From: Lepas anatifera
Taxonomy: Eukaryota > Arthropoda > Thecostraca > Lepadidae
Reading direction: 5' to 3'
DNA length: 64,000 nucleotides
Assembly: GCA_034440635.1 (NCBI GenBank)
Contig: JAOTON010001819.1
Location: 954,001 to 1,018,000 of the forward strand
The notes beneath the pieces were generated by a model. The model was not told the origin of the DNA. It searched no databases and saw only the letters and a program-made list of their open reading frames with translations. Every line of letters begins with the position of its first letter. The stretch's first letter is position 1. Below, in pieces: positions 54,571 to 64,000 of the stretch. The translations under genes and the position numbers were made by a program.

Positions 54571-57500
54571 CAGTGTCCCAAAACCTGGGGTGCTGGGTGT
54601 AGAACGACACCCAGTCAATCAGAATTTTCCACTCACTTTTATATTTTTTGCTGAATTTTCCACTCACTTCCAACAATATTTACTACTACTATTGAATAAC
54701 TATTGAACAATATTTTACTACCATGAATAAGAGATACCTTATTCATGTTAATAAGAGGTGTCTCTTATTCATGTTACTACTATTGAATTTTACTCAACAA
54801 TACTTGTAGTAAGGCTTACTACAAAGCCCAGTTCCATTGCCTCCTCTACCAACGTCCACTGGAAAAAGAGAGCAGCAGAATCGACTAGAAGATCGCCAAA
54901 TTAACTCGGCTCTTATGCGCTTCTTTCGCTTTTCTGAAAGAGAATCTGGCGATTTCTATTTTTCTGGTCAATTATACCTGGCATCCTTATCTCCACCGAT
55001 TTCAGTGGAACAACAGAATCGAAATTCTGGCGCGGGCAAGACGCACAGTGCCCCCTGCCCTGCCCCACCGGAGAAAGTTCCAATGGGTGAACACCGCCAC
55101 TAAATTCCACCACTCGCAAAATTGGTGAGTGGAAAATTAGACACCCTAGCCTTGTGTTGCCAAAAAATGAGCTGACCGCTTTGAAAGATACATTTTTGGA
55201 AAGCAGTTTATCTGTGCATATGATTTCTAGGCTTACGTCCTTGAAAAGTTGTTTTTGTATTTCTGGTACCGAGAGTAGTGAAAAACCATTTTTGGTCATC
55301 TTGCTGTTAAAAGCAATTATCTTGAAATTTGTATGGTAAGCAGCATATTTTTTTGACATTGTATCGTAGAAAATTAACCATTTATTGCGTAGAAAATAAT
55401 TTTGATCCATATTAGCCCTTCATTGCTGCGTCCACGCCGTGTGACACCCAAATCCACTCACGACACCCTACGACACCCTAGGCATAAATACGCTGATATT
55501 TAAGTTGAACTAAAAGTGTCCGGTACTTTAATACATTGAAACTCTACATTTTCATTAAATGATTTTTTGGGCAACAAGAATGCATCCAGTTACCCTTCAA
55601 ACATCGGAACTTTTTTGTATGGCTGGTCTACGGCGTGGACTTACCAAAACGCCGTCTTCACATCTAGTAAATAAAAGCGGCATCTCTAGGCTTTTTGAAA
55701 GACTGGTTTCGTATTCGTTATTGACAAAACATTGTTAGTCTTCCTCCTGGTGTGCTTTTACTTGTATAATTTTCTAGTCTATAAGAATTTTGAAAATTAA
55801 TTTAGAGCAAGTTTTGAAATGCAAATTATGCTGCTCATGCGACCGGCAACTGGATTGCGATATAAATTTAAATTAGTAGTTGCTTCGACGCTGTCGCAAC
55901 CCGCCGCGCCTGGCTGGTTGTAGACGAAAGGAAGAAAAGTGTCTCTATTGCCTGGGTGGGACTTAACGGCGGAAAAGACGTGCGGAAAAGCCCATACTCC
56001 ACACCCATAGCAGCTAGAGACTTACAGTTTTCACCAAAAAATTTCAAAAATCTAACTAAGAGGTTTTTCTGAGTTTCATAACTTTCCTTACATTAACAAC
56101 AACGTTATAACGTAAAACGTTACTTTTTGGCCTGCGGAAAAGCCCATACTCCGCAACCATAGTAGCTGGCGACTCGCCGTTTTCACTAATAGAATCAGCG
56201 TGGTCCAAAACGTGGTATTCTTGAGTTTCATGTTGATCCCACGGTAAATAACAACGTTATAACGTAAAACGTTACTTTTGGCCCTGCGGAAAAGCCCATG
56301 CTCCGCAACCATAGTAGCTGGCGACTCGCCGTTTTCACTAATAGAATCAGCGTGATCCAAAACGTGGTATTCTTGAGTTCCATGTTGATCCCGCAGTAAA
56401 TAACAACGTTATAACGTAAAACGTTACTTTTGGCCCTGCGGAAAAGCCCATGCTCCGCAACCATAGTAGCTGGCGACTCGCCGCTTTCACTAATAGAATC
56501 AGCGTGGTCCAAAACGTGGTATTCTTGAGTTTCATGTTTATCCTGCTGTAAATAACAACAGTATAACGTAAAACGTTACTTTTGGCCCTGCGGAAAAGCC
56601 CATGCTCCGCAACCATAGTAGCTGGTGACTCACCGTTTTCACTAATAGAATCAGCGTGGTCCAAAACGTGGTATTCTTGAGTTTTATGTTGATCCCGCGG
56701 TAAATAATAACGTTATAACGTAAAACGTTACTTTTGCCCTGCGGAAAAGCCCATGCTCCGCAACCATAGTAGCTGGTGACTCGCCGTTTTCACTAATAGA
56801 ATCAGCGTGGTCCAAAACGTGGTATTCCTGGTTGCGGAGCATGGGCTACTATGGTTGCGGAGCATGGGCTTTTCCGCAAGGCAAAAGTAACATTTTACGT
56901 TATAAAGTTGTTATTTACCGCGGGATCAACATGAAACTCAAGAATACCACGTTTTGGAACACGCTGATTCTATTAGTGAAAACGGCGAGTCGCTAGCTAC
57001 TATGGTTGCGGAGCATGGGCTTTTCCGCAGGGCAAAAGTAACGTTTTACGTTATAACGTTATTATTTACCGCGGGATCAACATGAAACTCAAGAATACCA
57101 CGTTTTGGACCACGCTGATTCTATTAGTGAAAACGGTGAGTCGCCAGCTACTATGGTTGCGGAGCATGGGCTTTTCCGCAGGGCCAAAAGTAACGTTTTA
57201 CGTTATAACGTTGTTATTTACCGCGGGATCAACATGAATTCAAGAATACCACGTTTTGGATCACGCTGATTCTATTAGTGAAAACGGCGAGTCGCCAGCT
57301 ACTATGGTTGCGGAGCATGGGCTTTTCCGCAGGGCCAAAAGTAACGTTTTACGTTATAACGTTGTTATTTACCGCGGGATCAACATGAAACTCAAGAATA
57401 CCACGTTTTGGACCACGCTGATTCTATTAGTGAAAACGGCGAGTCGCCAGCTGCTATGGTTGCGGAGTATGAGCTTTTCCGCAGGCCAAAAAGTAACGTT

Positions 57501-58596
57501 TTACGTTATAACGATGTTGTTAATGTAAGGAAAGTTATGAAACTCAAAAACCTCTTAGTTAGATTTTTGAAATTTTTTGGTGAAACCATAAGTCTCTAGC
57601 TGCTATGGTTACGGGTATGGGCTTTTCAGGTCTTTTCCGCCGTTTAGTCCCACCCCTATTGCCTTGGGAAGAAACAACAGAAAGGAGGCTGCAGCAGCTT
57701 CGATTAATATTGATAGAAAGCAGCATACTCATATGAAGGTGAGTATATATGTGAAGAGAAGCAGGGGAATTGACAGGTAAAGAAAAGAAACTTTTAGCAA
57801 GAGTCTGGAAGAGTTTATTGCCATTATAGAAAGTTTGTAGTTTCGTCTGGGTTAGTCCTAAGTGTAAACCAAGGCTCTACTGGGCCCTAGCATAGGTGTA
57901 TGCGAGGTGCAGTGATTGAGGCCAGGAGTGGCCTCCAAAATTCCGATAGCTATAGGTATAGGTATAGGAGGGGTGTTGTCCTGGACAGGAAAACTATACA
58001 GTGTATGCGTAGATAGTTAATTTTGGAACTAGGTATTGCATGAAAAATCCCTTTTCATTTTTCACCACCTGCCGATCTCGGAGGTCCCTCTGCAGAGTTG
58101 TCTAAGGGGGCCCCGATATTTCGTCTCAGGGGCCCTGAAAAGCTGGGGTGGGAGAGGAGGGGCACAAGAGTTGGTCTAGGGAAGCTCCCCAAGAGTTTTA
58201 GTGGCTCCCAGAGGTCTTTCCCCCTAAGGTTGGTCTCAGAGGCCCCCCAAAATGTTTTTTTATTTGTGGAAATTCACCAACTCCTTAAAAAAATTGGAGA
58301 CTGCATCACGGGGTTTCAGCTGGTAAAGATTTACCTGCTTAACCCAAATTTCTCACATGGGAATGGTCATACAATGCTGTTTGGGGATGATTTAAAAATA
58401 TTTACTTTGAGAAAATTAAAGGAAATATCCATCCTTCAGTTCAAACAAGGGCTCTGAGAGTTTACCACCTGAGTACAAAATTTGAAATTTTTTACTCCGC
58501 CATACATTTTGAGAGGAATTTTCCACTCACTTGCCATACATTCCGAGCTGAATTTTCCACTCGACACCCTAGCGCAAAACCTATTTTGGGTCACTG
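54571..58596. mobile_element. hAT-Y: complete 4.0-kb hAT-type element
   Basis: The left end CAGTGTCCCAAAACC and right end TTTTGGGTCACTG are imperfect inverted repeats (CAGTG[T/A]CCCAAAA). An exact 8-bp TSD GCCCTGGA flanks it (54563-54570 and 58597-58604). The motif GAGTGGAAAATT and its complement recur near both ends. A 1.7-kb Mutator-like foldback sits at 55954-57655. Removing it leaves about 2.3 kb without a transposase. Most of it is matched at 48984-51888. Confidence 0.9.
55954..57655. mobile_element. 1.7-kb Mutator-like foldback built of inverted tandem repeats
   Basis: Ends GGGTGGGACTTAACGGCGG and CCGCCGTTTAGTCCCACCC are inverted repeats. The exact 9-bp TSD is CTATTGCCT (55945-55953 and 57656-57664). 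The related hAT-Y sequence near 49877 shows the empty site. Nine-base TSDs and long inverted arms suit a Mutator-like element. Each arm has five tandem units of about 150 bp containing 'aacgttataacgtaaaacg' (units near 56101, 56253, 56406, 56560, 56710, then inverted near 56887, 57034, 57188, 57340, 57490). The arms meet at about 56830-56860. Non-coding. Confidence 0.95.
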
Positions 58597-58623
58597 GCCC
58601 TGGAGGCTGAGCATCTGAAAACA

Positions 58624-58647
58624 CCATCATCATCATCATCATCATCT
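58624..58647. repeat. CAT trinucleotide microsatellite
   Basis: Eight consecutive CAT triplets just right of the hAT-Y TSD. It yields a poly-Met frame on the minus strand, which is meaningless. Confidence 0.95.
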
Positions 58648-58649
58648 GC

Positions 58650-61600
58650 TGCTGTGCGTGGAGGGTGGTGAGTGCGTTGTCGTCGTCGAGTTGGATGCAC
58701 AGTTTTATTTCATTTCTGGGTGTTTCGTTTAAAATGGAGTAGATAAAAATGTATCAGTAAAAATACTCTCCTATTGGAGGAGTCTTCCCCAGGATCCAAA
58801 TTTCTCCCCCAATTGGGGCAGGCTTTGGGCTGCCCCAAGCGCCTCGTCGAGTCGCCTGCCACGTTCTGCAGACTGGCCTTGGATGTGGTCAATTGAGATT
58901 TTCTTAGAGGTGAAAAATCTATGCATGAAAAGTTAATGAAACAATATAAATTTTTGCCATCCATCTTTGCTGGCTTCCAATGCTTATTGAGGTTTTGTGT
59001 AGTGAGTGTAGTGAGTTAGTCAAACACTAATCCTATCAAGTATGGGCAATGCATTTAAGGTTTCTGTTCTGCATTAATTAGGTTCATTAAGTTGTCAGAA
59101 AGCAAATTGTATACTTAATTGATAACTTTTCATTTTAGCCCACTGTTATAGCTATGGTCTCGTTTCGTCTGTCAACACCAATCAGCGAGCAGCATTGAGT
59201 CCCAGTCTGCAAAGTATGGCAGCAGGCTAGACGAGTCACATCAGCCACCTAAAATCATTGCACTGCCAGACACCAAAAATTCACACCAATCTGCCATATA
59301 CCATAGATAAAAATGCACCCTTTCCCAGACCCCGTTCAAGTTGTTTGGCAGCATTACGTCATCATGGCTGGAGAGGCACAACAGTTACTATGCAGGGCTT
59401 GGGAGAAATTGCACTTTTTCGAAGCTCTAAATAACCTATTTTAGAACTGTATCAACAAAACTTATATGGTTGAACAGAAAGCTAAAATATTTTTATTTGT
59501 GAAACCCTCAGACGTTTTGCAAAAACTCCAGTGAAGAATATTATTTTTACAAATTTTCCAGAGCGTGTCAAAATAAGGACAGGTTCAGCACCAACAGCTG
59601 CTTGCAGTAAGACTAATCTCGATTTTGATTGGCTGTTGATTTCTGACCTTTGATTGGCTGTTGGTGGTACCTGCAGCAGAAGACAATAAACACCGATGAT
59701 CTCTTGAGCAAAGGTAAACTTATTTCTCTCGGCTATTAAGTAGGCCTGAGTTGATCAAATAAATGCATGCCTTTTCAACAAATTCTTTGAAGTGGTATGA
59801 TTTTTTCATTAGAGTTACGTAAATTACGCTGCTCGCCGTTGAGATCAAGGTTACTGTCAAATGGGTGACACAAGTTGATTTCGATTTATACTAGATAGCT
59901 GCCAAGTACGCCCAAACTTGGTATGTTCCAGCTGATCCTTCCAAAAACTTAGTATAATCTCCTAGAACTTAGTCGGAAAGGGCGGTGACATCACCATGGG
60001 AGGACTATATTTAGTAGGAAACTTGGTTGTACCCGTAGTTAAAGTACCCTGCCCTTTCCTACTCACACAACGCAATGCTACCTCTTTTATTAGTTAGTTA
60101 AATAATTGTTATAAGGTCCCCTCCTGTGTCCTTATAACCATTCAGCCATTATTTGTTTGGTTTTCAGTGTCACCTTCCTTGCACCAGTCTGGGAAATTCA
60201 CACCAGGCTGATGAAATTCACACCACTCGCTCTTGTCTCCTAGGGCACTCACCCTGACGAGATCTCGTCAAAAAATGCCATACTTTGCACACTGGATTGA
60301 GTCTATGTCACATGACTATAGCCTCTCCCTGAGAACCAATCTTAGATTTACAGGCTGGCAACCTGCTGTGCATGGTGCTGCTGGAAAAACAGCATCAGAA
60401 CAACAGTGGTAGCATATTATTTTGTGATTAGTAGATAAGTATTCTGGTTCATTTTTGCCTGATTAGCCATAGCACATACTAGAGGCAGTTGTGGTATTTC
60501 TTTTCTAGAGGAGAGGCTCGAGGGCTTGCGGACATGGCTGTGCTGACAGACGGAACAAGGCTTATGAGCAGTGTCAATGCCAAAAAGTCCTCATTTGATT
60601 GTTGCACAGGTCAACTTGTGTACCAAAATAGGTGAAAAATATTGGTGATGGCAATTCTCCAATGATTATTTAAGCATATTATTTTTGTATTGCCCATATT
60701 CCCTCTCTTTTTGGTCTAACTTTATATTTACAATATTTGTGCACTCTAGTAAAAGTCTATATCAAGCTTGTAATTTGAATTACAAATTTCTACCTTTTAC
60801 AAATACTGGCTCTGCACAATGTGTGCATGCTAGTGCATTTGCTGCTTAGCTTACCTTCTTTTAAGTTTGAAAATGATTTTGATTAATTTTACAGATTGAA
60901 ACTGATTTTCCATTTATTTTGGTACCATACAGTACATAGTAGTCAGTGTACTCCTATCCACTTATCAGATCAAGTTACTTATATTTCAAGTGCTACTGTT
61001 TGTTTCCAGACATGGAAGTGACTGTAGCATGAATTCATCCATCTGCCCTCTGAAAATGCCCATCTGCATGCTTTTTATAATTGATAGTAAACATAAACTG
61101 AAGGAAAACTAGGATAAGATGTATTATGATTTGAAACACTAGGAGTGTACCCAATACAACAATATAATTGTGAACAAAGAGTATGGATAGTCATGTAGGA
61201 ATGACAGGGGGCAGTCTTGGATGATGCAATTTTTGTGTTTTCCTGGAAGAATATATGAAAGATTAGGCGGGTCACTTCAAAGAGAAAATTTGTTTACTTT
61301 TGTAGCTGCTGTGTATCATCAAGCTATCGTCCCAATGCACCAGCTTGTGTATGATCATTTTGTTTGTTAGTTTGAATGGGATGAACCCAATCAGACCGAT
61401 TCTCCCATAGACCTGAAATTTGGAATATTTGTTTCCTATTGTGGGCCGGTGTTGAAATAATGTATTATAATTTATAAAAAAACATGATTTTGCATGGTTC
61501 CACCCGACCCCTCCACAAACCCATGATCTAGACTATAGATCGTCTTTGGAGATGTCTTTGTTCTTGAATATATATATTTTGCATATGTTTAAAACAAGAT

Positions 61601-61740
61601 TCAGTGATATCTTGTTTGCTTTCATTGTGGGCTTGTGATATTTTATTTGTACCCTTTATTTGGTCCCATTTGTTCCTGCTGTGAAAATGTATTCTAATTT
61701 AAGAAGAGCCTACCACAGCAAGCTGAACGCAAAACAGAAA
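58650..61740. other. AT-rich sequence, possibly intronic or intergenic host DNA
   Basis: Three kilobases with no transposon ends or convincing coding frames. A weak inverted similarity was noted between about 59150-59230 and 60270-60350 around 'tgcaaagtatggca'. This is the cleanest candidate for unique host sequence in the window. Confidence 0.45.
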
Positions 61741-61747
61741 TAATCAG

Positions 61748-61936
61748 GTGCTGCCCCTCGACAGTGACCATCGCAAATTACGCCTGCTGCTGGAAGACAA
61801 GCTTCAGAGGACGAGCAATGGAATCCCTGAGTTGGAAGAGTATCACGGCCAGCAGTTTTCTGCGTTGAACACGAACCTGCCTGAGTGCACCTCGTTCGTC
61901 TGCCTGTGTGCCCGCAGTATACGTTCATGTATGTGC
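61748..61936 (+). CDS. Candidate exon of an unrecognised gene
   Basis: A 189-base stretch is open in one frame (63 codons), preceded by 'aataatcag' and followed by GTAAGT at 61937, so it could be a phase-0 exon. The predicted peptide includes DSDHRKLRLLLEDKLQRTSN and ELEEYHGQQFSALN, of ordinary charged, helix-friendly composition and more GC-rich than its surroundings. The upstream polypyrimidine tract is poor and the last dozen residues are Cys-rich and less convincing. I do not recognise a family. Confidence 0.2.
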
Positions 61937-61939
61937 GTA

Positions 61940-63380
61940 AGTGGTGTTTATCGCCGTATATTAAGGTAAATCCTCTGAGGACCTCAGTGAAACATGCCAT
62001 TAAAAGTATTTTTTAGCCTAAAGGTAAGAAAACTAGGAATGCGAAGGGTCTTTATAATCAAAAATCTAGTGGTCAGATTTTGTTGGTGGTCGTACATGCG
62101 AAAGTCGGTGAAAATAATAAGTGACACCTCTGTGCTCAGACTATTGCGGTGAACATTTTATCAAACCGTGTAGCACTTATTGTGGACAGATGCAAAATCT
62201 GCTATGCTTTTGATGTATACTCAGTATTTGGTTCGCTCCAAGCCTTCTTAGAGTGCACTTCAAGGACTGGAAGGTAGGAGCTGCATACCCACTGGTGGGT
62301 TCAGGGAAAATTTACTTTCCTCCCAAACTCTGCGATTTTCACCGACCTTTAAAAAATGTGTATTCACGATTTTGGGCCCTGTCCTCCCCTCCCCCCCACA
62401 AAAACATTGGCCTGGATCCGTCACTGACGTACTGAGTTATATCCTCTAGTCCACGTTGCACTCGGAAGATTGCTCGTTGGGGACTCGCAGACCTGACCTG
62501 AGGTTATCCTAGCACTCTGACTAAAAATGTATGTGTTCACCTATTATATTATGAGAATTTTGGTGAAGGGATGTACCTGAATATTTATCAGTGTATTAGC
62601 CCCATTTTGGAACTATGATTCGAGGAGGCTGGTCATGGAATATCTTATCAACGTAGATAATGTAATAAACAATCTAATAAAAATAACGGTTAATATACTA
62701 TTTTATATAATGATATGATGTTATATGAAGTGCTTCTGGAATTGTTTGTTCTATTATGAGAAAGGACCGTTTCCGAACTCCGAAGTATTAAAAATAAACG
62801 CTTATCATTTTCATAAACAAATGTCAGTCATGAGGCTAGCAGCTTGCTTGTCTTAAAGCTGCGATGCGTCTTCTTAGGTTTAGACTCTGTGACTACCAAT
62901 GTTTAGATTAATTATAGAATCCTTTTTATTTAATACGAACTGTTCCAGGCTATAATTTTGAGGTATATTTTCTTGATTTGCCCTGATCAGAAACTAACTC
63001 AACTTGAAGTAAAAAACAATGTATTCTTAAATCTTGTATATCTATATACGAAAAAAATTAGAAAGAGCTACCACCACGGACAGAGGAGTGAGGTGGCCAG
63101 TCCATCTCCAACCTGCAACACACAACAAACGTTCCCCCTGAAACAAAAAGTGATCAGATTTGGGTTCGTGGTGCGTTCCAGACTTGGTGGCTGCACATAT
63201 TTTTGTTAGTTCATCCAAGGATCGTGGTGGCTGCTCTCTGGTTCCCAAGTTCTTACGCATATCAAGAGTTATTCTTCCGTATCACATTCAGCTATTCTCC
63301 GGTTCTCTAGACTACGTGTTTTTATATTCTCCGGAGACCAAAGAATTACAATTATATTAAAGATTTAGATGTCGACGGAC
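61940..63380. other. Non-coding sequence with one hAT-like terminus
   Basis: CCTGGATCCGTCACTG at 62411-62426 is a hAT-type right end (reverse complement CAGTGACGGATCCAGG, like that of hAT-G). No left end with a matching flank was found. The remainder is AT-rich without recognised features. Confidence 0.4.
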
Positions 63381-63391
63381 ACATTTAATCT

Positions 63392-63738
63392 GATTCATTG
63401 ATTGAGTGTTCCGGCCATATGGGGGGGCGCCCCAACCGCCGCAGGAACATCGCCAGCCGTCGTGGGTCCGCCAGCGCCTCCCGGATGGGCGAGTCGTCCG
63501 GTCCAAATATGTCCCAGCGCAGGTCAGCGCACGCAGGGCACCGAGTCAGAAGGTGGTGGAGGATCTCGTCCTCTCCATCGTCGCATTCCTGGAACGTGGC
63601 CTCCGGGTCCAGGTCGATCCTCTTTCGGTAGCTGCACAGGAGAAGGGAGTGGCCAGTGCGCAGGCGCTCCACCTCCACACTCTCCTGCCGTGAAAGGCCC
63701 AGGCGGTCTTTCAGGGTGGTCCGCCCTGGGAGACCGCC
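63392..63738 (-). mobile_element. 5'-truncated LINE 3' fragment with TSD
   Basis: An exact 11-bp TSD ACATTTAATCT flanks it (63381-63391 and 63739-63749). On the minus strand it encodes the C-terminus of a LINE ORF2: RLGLSRQESVEVERLRTGHS, then CDDGEDEILHHLLTRCPAC, a Cys-His motif usual at this position. The stop codon lies within the left TSD, so the 3' UTR is essentially absent. The 3' end is 'tcaatcaatgaatca', with no poly(A). Confidence 0.9.
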
Positions 63739-63749
63739 ACATTTAATCT

Positions 63750-64000
63750 CGAACACGTTTTATCTCGTACGGATTAACGTTTTATCTCGTTGTTTTACCA
63801 GATTAACACGCGCATTGATGGGGCTCTGAGCCACCTTCGCTTTGACAGAGGGGCGGGTACCCCCCTAAAATCTCCAGTACCACGGTAGGTAGTGAAAAAT
63901 GGTAAACGGCGTTGGGTAGCCCATACGCTTCTCCATCGAAATATTTTAACCATTTTGTCAGGTCACTTCAATCGGATGAGTTCACTTTGTTCCGACTTAT
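63750..64000. other. Right edge of window, no recognised feature
   Basis: A short direct repeat, 'gttttatctcgt', occurs at about 63756 and 63779. Nothing else was recognised. Confidence 0.5.

Noticed and set aside
56088..57599. Several similar 60-105-residue open frames on both strands
   Set aside because: They are the same repeat unit of the Mutator-like foldback read repeatedly in both arms.
58436..58645. Frame starting with poly-Met
   Set aside because: Arises from the CAT microsatellite.

Overview
The window looks like a repeat-choked intergenic region of an animal genome, most likely an invertebrate. The grounds are eukaryotic transposons of every major class, tRNA-derived SINEs, LINE reverse transcriptases of animal type, and no operons or compact genes; the arthropod-like look of the LINE proteins is only an impression. 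No intact host gene was found. One weak candidate exon (61748-61936) lies in the only long stretch that looks like unique sequence (about 58650-63390).

The layout is a set of transposons nested inside one another. It can be read directly because target-site duplications (TSDs), and in many cases the uninterrupted 'empty site', lie in the same window. Left part: a 4-kb hAT element (1529-5547) with inverted GGAGCC subterminal arrays and a decayed hAT transposase tail, itself split by a 2.4-kb Mutator-like foldback (2671-5064). Next comes copy 1 of an 8.65-kb hAT-type element, here called hAT-L (5935-14588; TSD ACCAGCGT). It carries two opposed LINE pseudogenes, SINEs and MITEs, and ends in a ladder of about 19-20-bp GGGGCGCC units. 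From 16690 to 19389 three copies of one TTAA-targeting, AGGTCA-rich family (TT1) sit inside each other.

Centre: a SINE starting at 19882 is cut at 20040 and resumes at 48273. The 28.2 kb between is a hAT-type element, hAT-X (20041-48272), with perfect 15-bp terminal inverted repeats. Inside it is copy 2 of hAT-L (20783-45186; TSD TATATAAC). That copy has been inflated to 24.4 kb by a TT1 element, a hAT MITE, a LINE tail, a full-length Ty3/Gypsy LTR retrotransposon (30585-35814, TSD AAAGG) and another giant hAT-type element, hAT-G (35949-44288, TSD ATTGGGGG). hAT-G holds about 5.4 kb of ladder satellite with a 190-bp higher-order repeat.

Right part: a rearranged copy (48984-51888) and a complete copy (54571-58596, TSD GCCCTGGA) of a further hAT family, hAT-Y, flank a LINE pseudogene (52071-54470) that is split by a SINE. 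The complete copy carries a 1.7-kb Mutator-like foldback (55954-57655) with a 9-bp TSD and an empty site in the other copy. A LINE 3' fragment lies at 63392-63738.

The near-complete proteins are the Gypsy Gag-Pol reading frames, broken by frameshifts. The hAT elements have no intact transposase here and must have been moved in trans. The unusual theme is very large non-autonomous hAT-type elements whose bodies are built from short degenerate minisatellites and captured cargo.
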